DNA of 64,000 bases from Streptomyces liliifuscus (GCF_016598615.1 NZ_CP066831.1:2418001-2482000); one strand, 5' to 3'. Counted from the stretch's first letter, positions 40,723 to 50,477 are shown. The notes: generated by a model from the sequence alone, not told the origin. Made by a program: numbers and translations.

Positions 40723-42147
40723 TCATGAGGGTTCGCCGGGCTCGCGAGCGAGCACGCCGAGGGGCACCGGCCGGGCGAACGGCCGTCGGGAGGGTGCCTC
40801 CGGACAGCGCGCGAGCCCCGCGACCGCCGGGCCGCACATCCGCCCCTGGCACCAGCCCATCCCGGCCCTGGTGAGCAGTTTCACGGTGCGTACGTCCCCG
40901 GCGCCGAGCTCGTCGACGGCCTCCCGGATCGCGGAGGCGGGCACCTCCTCGCACCGGCACACGACGGTGTCGTCGGTGACCTGCTCGGTCCAATGGGCGG
41001 GCGGGACAAAGACCGTGTCGACGGCGGCGAAGAACTCCCGCAGCCCGGCACGCGTCTTGGCGGCCGAGACGTACGAACTCCTCTCGGGAGTACGGGAGTC
41101 GAGTCGCGCCGCGATGGACAGTCCGGCGATCCTGCCCTCGGCCGACGCGAGCACCGCGCCGCCGATCCCCGTGGTCTCGCCGGCGGCCCAGACACCGGGC
41201 ACGTCGGTGCGCTGTTCGTCGTCCACGGCGACATCGACCCCGTCGAGACGGCAGCCGAGCGCTTCGGCGAGGTCGGTGTGCGGGAGCATGCCGTGGCCGA
41301 CGGCGAGGGTGTCGCAGGGGACGCGCCGCCCGGTTCCCGGCCGGACCCGTCCGTCACCGTCGAGCGAGGCGACGGTGACGGCTTCGAGCCGGCCGGTGCC
41401 GTGCGCGGCGACGACCGTGCTGCGGAACCGGGTTCCGACGCGATGGCGTGCCAACTCGGCCGCGAACCGGGCGCCTTCGGCGAGTTTCGCGGGATGGGCC
41501 CCGAGCACGCGGGCCTGCCGGGCGAGGTTCCTGGGATCGGCGGACTCCACGAGGGCCGCGACCCTCGCCCCGGCCGAGGCGAGCCCGACGGCCACGGGCA
41601 GCAGCAACGGCCCGGTCCCCGCCACCACGGCGGTACGCCCCGGCAGCACGAGCCCGCCCTTGAGCATGGCCTGCGCCCCGCCCGCGGTGACCACTCCGGG
41701 GAGGGTCCAGCCGGGAAAGGGAAGCACCTTCTCGTACCCACCGGTGGCGAGCAGCACGGCGTCCGCGTGAACGGTGACGGGCTCCTCCTGCTCGGGACCG
41801 AGCAGAGCGTGGACGGTGAAGGAGCCTTTGGCGGTGTCATCGGCAGTGGCGGTGCCGGACTGCCGCTCCACGAACCACACATGATGATCCGTCAGGTGAG
41901 TGACACGTCCTGCGTCGATGTGCGCCGCGAGTCCGTCACGAAGCCGTTCCCAGGTACGCCACTGGTGGTGCAGTGCTTGCGGACGGCGGGCCCCGAGCCC
42001 CGGGGCGGTCTGGCGGTAGAACTGCCCGCCCGCCTGCGGGGCGGAGTCGACCAAGGTCACCCGCACACCGCGAGCAGCGGCGGCGAGGGCGGCCGTGAGC
42101 CCGGCGGGGCCGGCGCCGATCACCGCGAGGCGGCGTCGTTCAGTCAT
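40723..42147 (-). CDS. FAD/NAD(P) oxidoreductase with BFD-like [2Fe-2S] domain (hydroxyproline dehydrogenase subunit)
   Basis: A 474-residue HcnB-like flavoprotein. FAD site VIGAGPAGLTAAL at the N-terminus, a second TAVVAGTGPLLLPVAVG, and GVWAAGETTGIGG near 310. The C-terminal domain has CRCEEV and GMGWCQGRMCG, four cysteines binding a [2Fe-2S] cluster. With the ferredoxin-like subunit and the DAO-type subunit it would form a membrane-linked D-hydroxyproline dehydrogenase, as in the Pseudomonas lhp type. It overlaps the next subunit by eight bases. Confidence 0.9.
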   Translation of the reverse strand: MTERRRLAVIGAGPAGLTAALAAAARGVRVTLVDSAPQAGGQFYRQTAPGLGARRPQALHHQWRTWERLRDGLAAHIDAGRVTHLTDHHVWFVERQSGTATADDTAKGSFTVHALLGPEQEEPVTVHADAVLLATGGYEKVLPFPGWTLPGVVTAGGAQAMLKGGLVLPGRTAVVAGTGPLLLPVAVGLASAGARVAALVESADPRNLARQARVLGAHPAKLAEGARFAAELARHRVGTRFRSTVVAAHGTGRLEAVTVASLDGDGRVRPGTGRRVPCDTLAVGHGMLPHTDLAEALGCRLDGVDVAVDDEQRTDVPGVWAAGETTGIGGAVLASAEGRIAGLSIAARLDSRTPERSSYVSAAKTRAGLREFFAAVDTVFVPPAHWTEQVTDDTVVCRCEEVPASAIREAVDELGAGDVRTVKLLTRAGMGWCQGRMCGPAVAGLARCPEAPSRRPFARPVPLGVLAREPGEPS

Positions 42148-42448
42148 GGTGACCGGTCCCTTCCTGTGTGCGGATCACGTCCCCGGCCTCGGCCCGGACC
42201 AGACAAGCCCGTTGGTTCACCCGCCCGTTGACGCTCACCAGGCAGTCGAAGCACACCCCGATGCCGCAGAAGACACCGCGCGGCTCGCCGCTCCCCCGTG
42301 TTGTACGCCAGGACGTGATGCCCGCCGACCAGAGCGCGGCGGCGACCGTCTGACCGGGCAGGACGGTGATCTCCCGGCCGTCGAAGGTGACGGTGAAGGC
42401 GGGCCCGGGCCGGGCGTCGACCAGGTCGAGCGGAGTGCGGGGCGTCAC
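42140..42448 (-). CDS. Ferredoxin-like (2Fe-2S) subunit of hydroxyproline dehydrogenase
   Basis: A 102-residue HcnA-like protein with VTFDGREITVLPGQTVAAAL and the cluster motif GVFCGIGVCFDCLV, then RACLVRAEAGD (fourth Cys). It would pass electrons between the two flavoprotein subunits. It overlaps both: its start overlaps the DAO-type stop by four bases, and its stop overlaps the start of the HcnB-like gene by eight. Confidence 0.9.
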   Translation of the reverse strand: MTPRTPLDLVDARPGPAFTVTFDGREITVLPGQTVAAALWSAGITSWRTTRGSGEPRGVFCGIGVCFDCLVSVNGRVNQRACLVRAEAGDVIRTQEGTGHHD

Positions 42449-43623
42449 GGAGCCTCCTGGGTCACCGGATCCGGAAAGCGGTCGGGGCGGAACGACGCGA
42501 GGTCCAGATCGGGGGCCTTCTCCGCCAGCACCTGCGCGATCAAGTGGCCCGTCCCGGTGGCGAGTCCGATGCCCGCGCCCTCGTGCCCGCAGGCGTGGAA
42601 GAGCCCGGGCACACGCGCGTCCGGCCCGATCGCGGGCAGATGGTCGGGCATGTACGGACGGAACCCGAGGTAGGCGCGCATGGCCCTGACCTCCGCCAGG
42701 AAGGGGAACAGCCGGGTCGCCCCCGCCGCGAGCGCCCGGGCGACGGGCAGCGAGAAGGAGCGGTCGAAGCCGACCCGTTCCCGGCTGGCCCCGATCAGTA
42801 CCGGTCCCGCCGCCGTGCCCTCGACCACCGGGGAGGTCTGCAGCGCGGCCGAGTCACTGGCCACGTCGGCCACGTAGTCGGCGGCGTACACCTTGTGCCG
42901 CACCCGGCGGGGCAGCGGCTCGGTGACCAGGACGAATCCGCGCCGGGGCAGCACGGGCAGGGACACCCCGGCCAGCGCGGCCAGTTCCCCGCCCCAGGTC
43001 CCGGCGGCGTTGACGACGGCGGGCGCGTGGATGTCACCATGCGATGTACGGACTCCATTCACCGCTCCCGCCGCCGTGCGCAGCACCTCCGTGACCGTCC
43101 AGCCGGTCCGCAGCGAGGCACCGGCGGCGCGGGCGAGCCGTACGAGATGGGCGGCGGCCAGTGTCGGCATCACCTGGGCGTCCTGCGGATAGAGGACCCC
43201 GCCCGCGAGCCCCTCAGCCAAGCAGGGCTCCAGCTCATGGAGTTCACCGGCGTCGACGGACACGGCCTCGACACCGGCAGAGCGCTGCCCGACGGCGAAC
43301 CGTTCCAGCGCGACGAGCCCTTCAGGCGCGGACGCCACGACGACCCCGCCCTTGGCCTCGTACTCGACGGCCCCGGCCACTCCGGCCTCGGCGGCAAGAT
43401 CGGCCCACAACCGCCCTGACAGCAGGGCGAGTTCGAGCTCGGGCCCCGGTTCCTTGTCCGAGACGAGCAGGTTCCCCTCCCCCGCCCCGGTCGTGCCCCC
43501 GGCCACCGGCCCCCGGTCCACCAGAACGACACTCAGCCCCGCCCGAACCGCGTACAAAGCACAGGCCGCCCCGACCATCCCGGCCCCGACGACCACAACA
43601 TCGCAGGTCAGCGACTTGGTCAC
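42445..43623 (-). CDS. DAO-family FAD oxidoreductase, probable catalytic subunit of D-hydroxyproline dehydrogenase
   Basis: A 392-residue HcnC-like flavoprotein. VVVGAGMVGAACALYAVRAG near the N-terminus binds FAD, VVNAAGTWGGELAALAG lies midway, and LFHACGHEGAGIGLATGTG ends the FAD domain. It should oxidise cis-4-hydroxy-D-proline to the pyrroline acid. The GTG start 43623 has no Shine-Dalgarno; the transcript may be leaderless, since a palindromic operator lies nine bases upstream. First gene of the cluster. Confidence 0.9.
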   Translation of the reverse strand: MTKSLTCDVVVVGAGMVGAACALYAVRAGLSVVLVDRGPVAGGTTGAGEGNLLVSDKEPGPELELALLSGRLWADLAAEAGVAGAVEYEAKGGVVVASAPEGLVALERFAVGQRSAGVEAVSVDAGELHELEPCLAEGLAGGVLYPQDAQVMPTLAAAHLVRLARAAGASLRTGWTVTEVLRTAAGAVNGVRTSHGDIHAPAVVNAAGTWGGELAALAGVSLPVLPRRGFVLVTEPLPRRVRHKVYAADYVADVASDSAALQTSPVVEGTAAGPVLIGASRERVGFDRSFSLPVARALAAGATRLFPFLAEVRAMRAYLGFRPYMPDHLPAIGPDARVPGLFHACGHEGAGIGLATGTGHLIAQVLAEKAPDLDLASFRPDRFPDPVTQEAP

Positions 43624-43631
43624 GCTAGTAC

Positions 43632-43642
43632 TATGTCACATA
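43632..43642. promoter_or_regulatory. Palindromic operator candidate, TATGT-C-ACATA
   Basis: A perfect inverted repeat with 5-bp arms and a 1-bp centre lies nine bases before the GTG of the first hydroxyproline gene. FadR-subfamily GntR proteins bind short TGT-N-ACA palindromes of this type. The cluster's own GntR regulator is the obvious candidate binder. Confidence 0.6.
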
Positions 43643-43727
43643 CCTCTGTACGGGCCAAGGGTGCGCCGGCTTGCATCCAGCGCGCCGCGATGCTGCGATC
43701 ACCGGCGCCCCTTCAGGCGTGCGGCAA

Positions 43728-43800
43728 CCTGCGCCCCGTCAGGGGCGCGGGGAACTGCGCGACCAGCCCCCACGCGCCCGCAGCCGACCCACAACCCCCG
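43728..43800 (-). repeat. Dispersed GC-rich stem-loop element, copy 4
   Basis: CGCCCCGTCAGGGGCGCGGG then GAACTGCGCGACCAGCCCCC, matching the other copies. It begins four bases beyond the stop of the methyltransferase gene (minus strand), so it is probably its terminator. A partial duplicate of the stem lies just to its left (43708-43727). Confidence 0.75.
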
Positions 43801-43804
43801 TCGA

Positions 43805-44527
43805 TCAGCCCCGCCCCACCACAACCCACTTCGACGGCAACTCGATCCGCGTACCGTCCGCCAGAGACTCCGTCGTCACAAGCGGCAGCTCCCCACTCGC
43901 CAGAACGACAAGCCCAGCAGCCCGCAGATACTCGGGCACAGCGGCATCAGCCACCTCCCCCGGCGCGATCCCATGCCGGAACACGGGCGCCAGCTTGGCC
44001 GGCGGCCCGCCCGGCCCCTGCGCAATCCCCCGCAGGATCACCCCCGCCGCCTCCGCAAGCTCCACGACGAAGGCCCGCCCCCGGTCACCCACAAGGGCGG
44101 CAAGCCCATCAACCAACGGCTGCCGATCATCCGGCTCGCACTGATGCAGAACACCCCGCATATACACGTTCGCGTCACCGAGCTCCGCGTGGAGCGTCTC
44201 CGCCTCGACCTTCTCGGCCGCGTCGAACAGCCGGTAGGAGGCCTGCCCCGCCGGGTCCGCGAGCCGGGCGTGATCGAGGGCGGCAGCCGACAGATCGGCA
44301 CCGATGACATGCGGATAGCGGTCGGCGAGGAACCGCGTCTGGGTCCCGTTGCCGCACCCCAGGTCCACGAGAGGCAGGCCGGGGGCCGTCAGGTGCGGTT
44401 CGAACAGCGCGAGGTGGATCCCGACCGTGACCGCGGGCTCGGCGTCCCAGAAGACGGCCCCCTGCTCGCCGGGAGCCTCACGCCAGAAGCCCTCCCAGGC
44501 CTCTCTGTACCGAGTCGTCACACTCAT
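43805..44527 (-). CDS. Class I SAM-dependent methyltransferase
   Basis: A 240-residue methyltransferase. LPLVDLGCGNGTQTRFLADR near residue 55 is motif I, VIGADLSAAALDHARL motif II. The remainder, with VYMRGVLHQCEPDDRQPLVD and FVVELAEAAGVILRG, resembles small-molecule methyltransferases. GGGAG precedes ATG 44527. The substrate is unknown; there is no linked biosynthetic gene. Confidence 0.9.
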   Translation of the reverse strand: MSVTTRYREAWEGFWREAPGEQGAVFWDAEPAVTVGIHLALFEPHLTAPGLPLVDLGCGNGTQTRFLADRYPHVIGADLSAAALDHARLADPAGQASYRLFDAAEKVEAETLHAELGDANVYMRGVLHQCEPDDRQPLVDGLAALVGDRGRAFVVELAEAAGVILRGIAQGPGGPPAKLAPVFRHGIAPGEVADAAVPEYLRAAGLVVLASGELPLVTTESLADGTRIELPSKWVVVGRG

Positions 44528-44737
44528 GAAAGCTCCCCAGGACGCGACCACGGACCGCCGAAAAGTGACGGGCAGTCCGGTTTATCGCGCCCGGAGTGAA
44601 GCGACAAGCACGCGGCGCACACCTTCACGGCTCATTCGACAGCCGCACGCCGATGTGCGCCCCTCGTGCCCCTCACTCCCCAGAAACCGGCACTCTCCAG
44701 GACCCGGCAGCGGGGCAGGACCGACAGACCGACAGAG

Positions 44738-47185
44738 CTAACGGCGAGGCAAGGTCAGCTCGAACCACACCGTCTTGCCGGAGCTCGTCCGGCTGGTCCC
44801 CCACTCCCGCGCCAGCGTGCTGACGACACGCATCCCGCGCCCGAACTCGTCGAGCGGGCGCGCGCTGAGCAGCGTCGGCAGGGTGTGGTCGTCGTCGTCC
44901 ACCTCGCACAGCAGCGTCTCGCCCCGGACGAGCCGCAGCTCGATGGGCCGGCTGTGGGAGTGGCGTACGGCGTTGGTGACGAGCTCGCTGACCATCAACT
45001 CGGTCGGGTCGACAAGGGAGTTCAGTCCCCACACATGAAGCTGTTCGCGGACCACGGCACGCGCCCTGCCGACCTCCTTCCGGTCGTGGCCGATCCGCCA
45101 CCGGGCGACGTCCTCGGGTTCGATGCCGTTGAGCCGGGCCATCAGGAGCGCCACGTCGTCCTTGCGTCCGCCGCGGGTGTTGAGGGCGCGGATGATGGTG
45201 TCGCAGGCGTCGTCCATGGAGGCGGCCGGGTGCGCGGCGGACTCGCAGAGCGTGGCGAGTCCGACACCGATGTCCTCACCGCGGACCTCGACCAGGCCGT
45301 CGGTGCACATCACGAGCCGGTCGCCGGGCGCCACCCGGACTCCTACGGACTCGAAGGGCACCCCGCCGACGCCGATGGGCGCACCCGTGGGCAGGTCGAG
45401 CAGATCGCTGCGGCCGTCCTCGGCGCGGACCAACACCGGTGGGATATGGCCCGCGTTGGCTATCTGCAGCTCGCTCTCGATGGGGTCGTACACCGCGTAC
45501 AGGCAGGTCGCGAGGTAGTGCTCGCCGAGGCGCTGCGCCAAGTCGTCGAGGTTGCGCAGGAGTTGGGCGGGCGGCAGGTCGAGGGCCGCCATGGTCTGTA
45601 CGGCGGTGCGCAACTGGCCCATCATCGCGGCCGAGTTGAGCCCGTGACCCATCACGTCGCCGACGACGAGCGCGGTCCGTGACCCGGGCAGTTTGACCGA
45701 GTCGAACCAGTCGCCGCCGACCCGCCCCAGCAGCGTGCCCGGCAGATAGCGGGTCGCGATGTCGCAGCCCGCCATGCGCGGCGCGATGTGCGGCAGCATG
45801 CTGTCCTGGAGGGTCTCGGCGACGCTCTCCTGGTACGTGTACATCCGGGCGTTGTCGAGTACGAGCCCGGCGCGGGCGGCGAGTTCGGCGCCCGTGACGC
45901 GGTCCATGTCGTTGAACTCGACGCGCTCGGGGTGGCGCAGCAGGATCATGAAGCCGAGGACCACGTTGCGGGCCTTGAGGGGCACGACCAGCATGGAGCG
46001 GCCCGTGATGAGGGGCCGGATGTCGCGCTTCTCGAACTGCGCGGCGATCATGTGCCCCATCTGCTCGCTGATGCGGGGCACCAGGACGGGGTCGCCGGTG
46101 GTCATGCACTGGAAGAACGGGGTGTGTGCCGGGAACGGCATGGCCTCGCCGACGGGCACGACGTCGTCCCAGCGGCCCGGCTCGTCGGTGTGCTCCACGG
46201 CGACCCGGTGCCACATGGTGGTCGTGTCGGGCACGCCCTCGGGGAAGCCCTCACCCGCGACGACCTGTTCGCGGAGATAGGTCCCGGCCACGTCGGTGAA
46301 GCGCGGGACCACGGCCCGGCTGACCTCGACGATGGTGCGGGACAGGTCGAGGGAGGTGCCGATCCGCCCGCTGACCTCGTTGAGGAATTCCAGGCGCTCG
46401 CGGACCGCGGAGTATTCGAGGTCCTCGCCCTCGTCGGGTTCGTCCTGCGGCAGGGGTGCGCCTGTCGCGGCGGCAGCGGCCGCCCTCTCCTGGCGCGCCT
46501 TGCGCTCGGCGCGCCGGGGCACGCCCCAGTCGGGGGTGACGGGCACACGGTCGTTCTGGCTGAACTCCAGGACGGGATAACCCAGTTCGAGAACCTGGGC
46601 GACGATGCGGGCGCTCTCCCCGACACTCATGCTGGGGAGGATCTCGGGCAGCCTGCGGGCCAGTTCCTCGGCGCCGGGGAAGTCGGTGTGCAGCGCGAAC
46701 CCGGGCGCGATGCGCTCCACGGCCGACCCCGCGCCGGTGTCCTCGTGGCGCAGCCCGCCCGCGTCGGCGGCGAGCACGAGCAGCCGCTCGGGGCCCGGCC
46801 CCACCAGCGGATACGCCCACCACAGCACGTCGATCCGGTCGCTGTCGGGCGCCGACAACCGCGCGCGCCCCGCCGCCGGATAGGAGAGCCGTCCGTCGAG
46901 GGACGACTCCAGGTCGGGTCCGAGGCCGTCGTACGGCGAGTACGCGCCGTAGGGGGCGACCTCGTCGTCATCGGGCAGGGCACCGGACACGGGCAGCAGA
47001 TCGACGGCGGGCCGTCCCACCGCCTCGTCCTTGACGGCCCCGAACAGCCGCCGGGCGCCCCGGCTCCAGTGCGAGACCAGACCTTCGCGGTCGACGACCA
47101 CCACGGCCAACGGAATCCGGCCCGCCGCGACCCCGTTACCGCCCGCACGGCCGTGAGCTGTGCCCCTCTCGGTGCCACGGTCCAT
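44738..47185 (-). CDS. PAS-GAF-SpoIIE phosphatase with C-terminal HATPase domain
   Basis: An 815-residue cytosolic regulator. A PAS-like domain (IPLAVVVVDREGLVSHWSRG) is at the N-terminus, a GAF domain spans about 305-490, and a PP2C/SpoIIE phosphatase spans about 510-720 (GDWFDSVKLPGSRTALVVGD VMGHG; DRLVMCTDGLVE). The last 130 residues are an RsbW-type ATPase (MVSELVTNAVRHSHSRP; FGRGMRVVSTLAREWG). Such proteins dephosphorylate anti-sigma antagonists and can also phosphorylate them, controlling SigB-type sigma factors such as the one at 7539. ATG 47185 is favoured; the transcript ends before the methyltransferase. Confidence 0.93.
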   Translation of the reverse strand: MDRGTERGTAHGRAGGNGVAAGRIPLAVVVVDREGLVSHWSRGARRLFGAVKDEAVGRPAVDLLPVSGALPDDDEVAPYGAYSPYDGLGPDLESSLDGRLSYPAAGRARLSAPDSDRIDVLWWAYPLVGPGPERLLVLAADAGGLRHEDTGAGSAVERIAPGFALHTDFPGAEELARRLPEILPSMSVGESARIVAQVLELGYPVLEFSQNDRVPVTPDWGVPRRAERKARQERAAAAAATGAPLPQDEPDEGEDLEYSAVRERLEFLNEVSGRIGTSLDLSRTIVEVSRAVVPRFTDVAGTYLREQVVAGEGFPEGVPDTTTMWHRVAVEHTDEPGRWDDVVPVGEAMPFPAHTPFFQCMTTGDPVLVPRISEQMGHMIAAQFEKRDIRPLITGRSMLVVPLKARNVVLGFMILLRHPERVEFNDMDRVTGAELAARAGLVLDNARMYTYQESVAETLQDSMLPHIAPRMAGCDIATRYLPGTLLGRVGGDWFDSVKLPGSRTALVVGDVMGHGLNSAAMMGQLRTAVQTMAALDLPPAQLLRNLDDLAQRLGEHYLATCLYAVYDPIESELQIANAGHIPPVLVRAEDGRSDLLDLPTGAPIGVGGVPFESVGVRVAPGDRLVMCTDGLVEVRGEDIGVGLATLCESAAHPAASMDDACDTIIRALNTRGGRKDDVALLMARLNGIEPEDVARWRIGHDRKEVGRARAVVREQLHVWGLNSLVDPTELMVSELVTNAVRHSHSRPIELRLVRGETLLCEVDDDDHTLPTLLSARPLDEFGRGMRVVSTLAREWGTSRTSSGKTVWFELTLPRR

Positions 47186-47298
47186 GGCCCAGGCCCTCTC
47201 TCCCCACGGTCCGCAAGATCTGTACCGCCACAACCACGGTACGTCCGCGCCTGGTTGCCATGTGTGGCATTGAGGGAAATAACTCCGGCGCACACCCG

Positions 47299-47377
47299 CG
47301 CCCCGACAGGGGCTCTTTCCGGGGGCGCGGGGAACTGCGCGCCCAGCCCCCACCGGCCCGTGGCCGACGCACAACCC
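47299..47377 (-). repeat. Dispersed GC-rich stem-loop element, copy 5
   Basis: It contains GGGGGCGCGGGGAACTGCGC then GCCCAGCCCC. It ends at the base before the MFS stop codon (47378, minus strand), again directly downstream of a gene end. An extra CTCTTTCC interrupts the left arm. Confidence 0.72.
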
Positions 47378-49813
47378 TCAATCCTCGTGCCCCAACTGCA
47401 GATCCCGCTCGGTCCGCCCACCCCCGGCCACCTGCAAAACGGTAGCCACCGGCGGATACCCCGCGGCGATCACCGTGTACTCCCCCGAGGAAAGATCAAC
47501 GAACCGGAACGTTCCGTCACCCCCGGTGGTCAACGTGTCCACCACATTCCCCGCGGCGTCCAGCAGCGTCACCCGTGCGTCCTCGACGGGCCGCCCCCCA
47601 CTGGCCCGCACGGTCCCCCGGAGCACCGCCCCACCGGCGAGCTCGACATCCTGGCGAGTCTCCCGCGCGGCCTGCACGCTCACCGGCAGGGCGGCGGGCC
47701 GAAAGGCCGGCGCACTCGCGGCCAGCGTGTACTCCCCGGCCACCAACTCCGTGATGACGTAACCCCCTTCACGCCCACTGCGTGTCGTGGCGACCACCTC
47801 ACCGTGCACGTTCGTGAGCGTGACGGTCGCGTCCCGTACGGGCGTCCCGTCCGCCGTCACCACGCTCCCCGCCAGCCGTCCGGCGCCCCCGAGGACGACG
47901 TCCAGCTCGACCGGCCGCTCCCCGACGGTGACGCTGACGGCCTGCGGCTGGTGCCCGCCGGCCGCGGCGATGAGGACGTACGACCCCGCGCCGGGCGTCG
48001 ATAGCGCGTACCGTCCGTCGTCCCCGCTCGCGCCCCGTCCGATCTGCTGTCCCGCGACGTCGATGAGGGTGAGCGCGGCGCGGGGCACGACGGTTCCGTC
48101 GGGGTGCTGGACGGTGCCGCAGACGGGCACCCCGGCGGCGTATGTCGAGCGAAGCGAGATGGGGGTCCCCCCGCCCGGAGGGTGGGGGAGCGCCTGCGGG
48201 ACCGAGGAGTTGAAAGTCGCGGTGGTCTCGGGGGCGGCAGGGGTGTGGTGGGACACCAGCGGTTTCTCCTTGAGGAAGAAGGCGACGAGCAGGCCCAGGA
48301 CGAGCACCGGCACGAGGTAGAGGAAGATCCGCGGCATGGCGTCGGCGTAGGCCGCGATGTAGCCGTCGCGCAGCTCGGCGGGCAGTGCGTGGACGAGCTG
48401 CGGGGTGATGGACTCGGGGTCGGGCAGGCCGGCCCCGGCGGGCAGCCGTTCGGCGAGGGAGTCGGCGAGCCGGTCGGCGAAGAGGGTGCCGAAGACCGCG
48501 GCGCCCACGCTGCCGCCGATCTGCCGGAAGTAGTTGTTGGCGCTGGTCGCGGTGCCGAGGTCGCGGGGTTCCACGGAGTTCTGCACGGCGAGGATCAGTA
48601 CGGGCATGACCAGGCCGATCCCGGCGCCGAGTACGGCCATCCAGACGCTGTAGTGCAGCCGGGGTGTGCCGACTTCGAGCCGTGCCAGGAGCCACATGCC
48701 GAGTACGGACAGGGCGCCGCCGAGGATCGGGTAGATCTTGTAGTGGCCGGTGCGGCTGATGAGTTGGCCCGAGACGACCGAGGCGCCGACGATGCCGGCC
48801 ATCATCGGGAGCATGAGCAGACCGGACTCGGTGGCGGTGGCGCCGTCGACCATCTGCAGGTACGTGGGCAGATAGCTGGCCGCTCCGAAGAGGGCGACCC
48901 CGACGATCACGCCCACCAGGGCGGTGACGTTGAAGACCCCGTCGCGGAACAGCCGCAGGGGCATGAGGGGTTCGACCGCGAAGTGCTCGACGACGAGGAA
49001 CAGGGTCGTCGCGGCGACGGCTCCCGCGCCGAGTCCGAGGATGACGCGCGAGTCCCACGCGTACTCCGTTCCGCCCCAACTGGTCAGCAGGACCAGGCAG
49101 GTGGAGGCGGCGGCGAGCAGCAGGGCGCCGAGGACGTCGAGGCGGCGCCGGGAGGTCGGCTTCGGCAGTTTGAGCACGACGGCGACGACGACGAGCGTGA
49201 CCAGGCCGAAGGGCACGTTGATGTAGAAGCACCAGCGCCAGGAGAGGTGGTCGGTGAAGTAGCCGCCGAGCAGCGGTCCCGCGACCGACGCGAGGCCGAA
49301 GGCGGCGCCGATCAGGCCCATGAAGCGGCCGCGTTCCCGGGGCGGCACGATGTCCGCGATGATCGCCTGCACGCCGATCATGAGTCCGCCGGCGCCGACG
49401 CCCTGGAGTGCGCGGAAGGCGATCAACTGGTCCATGGTGCGCGACCATCCGGCCAGCGCGGAGCCGATCACGAAGACGACGATCGCGAACTGGAAGACGC
49501 CCTTGCGGCCGTAGAGGTCACCGAGCTTGCCGTAGACGGGCAGCCCGACGGTGGCCGTGAGCAGATACGCGGTGATGGCCCAGGACATCCGGTCCAGGCC
49601 GTGCAACTCCCCGACGATCCTGGGGAGGGCGGTGGCGACGATCATCTGCTCCAGCGCGGCGAGCAGCAGCGCCAGCATCAGCGCGACGAACACCATCCGC
49701 ACGCGGCCCGGGCTGAGCGCCTCGAACTGCGGTGGTTCGGGCGGTCCTTGGGGTGTGTCGGGGACCGGAGCCGAAACGCCGCGTTCGCTCGCCGCCAGAG
49801 TCGTCCCGCCCAC
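47378..49813 (-). CDS. DHA2-type MFS exporter fused to three carboxypeptidase-regulatory-like domains
   Basis: An 811-residue membrane protein. Residues 35-540 form a 14-helix DHA2 drug:H+ antiporter ([54 protein letters not shown]). After a linker that includes a dispersed repeat, three beta-sandwich domains follow (each PVxxATVTLxxxxGxV ... GxYxITxLxAGxYTLxA). Such domains are normally extracellular. If the C-terminus faces the cytoplasm as in other DHA2 proteins, these would be inside; topology is worth checking. Substrate unknown. GTG 49813 has GGGGAG upstream. Confidence 0.9.
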   Translation of the reverse strand: MGGTTLAASERGVSAPVPDTPQGPPEPPQFEALSPGRVRMVFVALMLALLLAALEQMIVATALPRIVGELHGLDRMSWAITAYLLTATVGLPVYGKLGDLYGRKGVFQFAIVVFVIGSALAGWSRTMDQLIAFRALQGVGAGGLMIGVQAIIADIVPPRERGRFMGLIGAAFGLASVAGPLLGGYFTDHLSWRWCFYINVPFGLVTLVVVAVVLKLPKPTSRRRLDVLGALLLAAASTCLVLLTSWGGTEYAWDSRVILGLGAGAVAATTLFLVVEHFAVEPLMPLRLFRDGVFNVTALVGVIVGVALFGAASYLPTYLQMVDGATATESGLLMLPMMAGIVGASVVSGQLISRTGHYKIYPILGGALSVLGMWLLARLEVGTPRLHYSVWMAVLGAGIGLVMPVLILAVQNSVEPRDLGTATSANNYFRQIGGSVGAAVFGTLFADRLADSLAERLPAGAGLPDPESITPQLVHALPAELRDGYIAAYADAMPRIFLYLVPVLVLGLLVAFFLKEKPLVSHHTPAAPETTATFNSSVPQALPHPPGGGTPISLRSTYAAGVPVCGTVQHPDGTVVPRAALTLIDVAGQQIGRGASGDDGRYALSTPGAGSYVLIAAAGGHQPQAVSVTVGERPVELDVVLGGAGRLAGSVVTADGTPVRDATVTLTNVHGEVVATTRSGREGGYVITELVAGEYTLAASAPAFRPAALPVSVQAARETRQDVELAGGAVLRGTVRASGGRPVEDARVTLLDAAGNVVDTLTTGGDGTFRFVDLSSGEYTVIAAGYPPVATVLQVAGGGRTERDLQLGHED
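48143..48190. repeat. Dispersed palindromic element inside MFS coding sequence
   Basis: CTCCCCCACCCTCCGGGCGG then GGGGACCCCCATCTCGCTTC (minus strand) matches the intergenic element at 55794-55836. In the MFS frame it is read through as a Pro/Gly-rich linker ([17 protein letters not shown]). Confidence 0.75.
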
Positions 49814-50033
49814 GTGCTGCTCCCCTCGTCGCGCCTGCGCGGCCCATTTCTCGCATTACGCGACAACTGGGAGCAAGCGCGACGAGTCGCCCGTCAGTGG
49901 AGCTCAACAGGCGTAACCGCCGGTGGGAGCCCTACGGCGTACGACGGAGCCATACCGAAAACCACTCGAAACGGTGAGCGTGAGAATCGCCCGGCCGAGC
50001 GCGTGCACGCGCCCACCGGGACCGCCCCGAGAG

Positions 50034-50477
50034 CTACTTCTCGACCTCGGTGGCGAGCTTCGCCAGCACCTCGTCGTAGATCCGCCCGAGACCCTTGGGC
50101 GCGAAGGTCTTCTCGAAGAAGCCGCCGATGCCGCCCGCGCCGTTCCACACCGAGGTCACGACGACCCGGGACTTGCCCTCGCCGGCCGGGGTGACCCGCC
50201 AGGTGGTCACCATCGAGGAGTTGCGGTCCTTCTCGACGAGTTCGCCGTCGGTGGGCTCGCTCACTTCGAGCAGGCAGTCGCGGACGCGCTTGCTCGTGGC
50301 CTGGAGCTTCCAGTGGACGAGGCTGCCCTCGCCGTCGCCGCCCTCGCGCACCTCGTACTCGCTGAAGTGCTCGCTCAGGACCTTCGGACGCGTGCCGGTG
50401 TAGTCGGCCAGCGCGTCGAACACGTCGTCGGGCTGAGCCGCTACGACTCGCTCAGTGGTGGCCTCGACCTGCGCCAT
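50034..50477 (-). CDS. SRPBCC/START-like polyketide cyclase-family protein
   Basis: A 147-residue protein of the Bet v1/SRPBCC fold: an initial VEATTERVVAAQPDDVFDAL strand-helix, VHWKLQATSKRVRDCLLEV, TTWRVTPAGEGKSRVVVTSV, and a final long helix EVLAKLATEVEK. It should bind a hydrophobic ligand; no polyketide genes are present, so it is not assigned to a pathway. GGAGGAA precedes ATG 50477. It is divergent from the radical SAM gene. Confidence 0.9.
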   Translation of the reverse strand: MAQVEATTERVVAAQPDDVFDALADYTGTRPKVLSEHFSEYEVREGGDGEGSLVHWKLQATSKRVRDCLLEVSEPTDGELVEKDRNSSMVTTWRVTPAGEGKSRVVVTSVWNGAGGIGGFFEKTFAPKGLGRIYDEVLAKLATEVEK

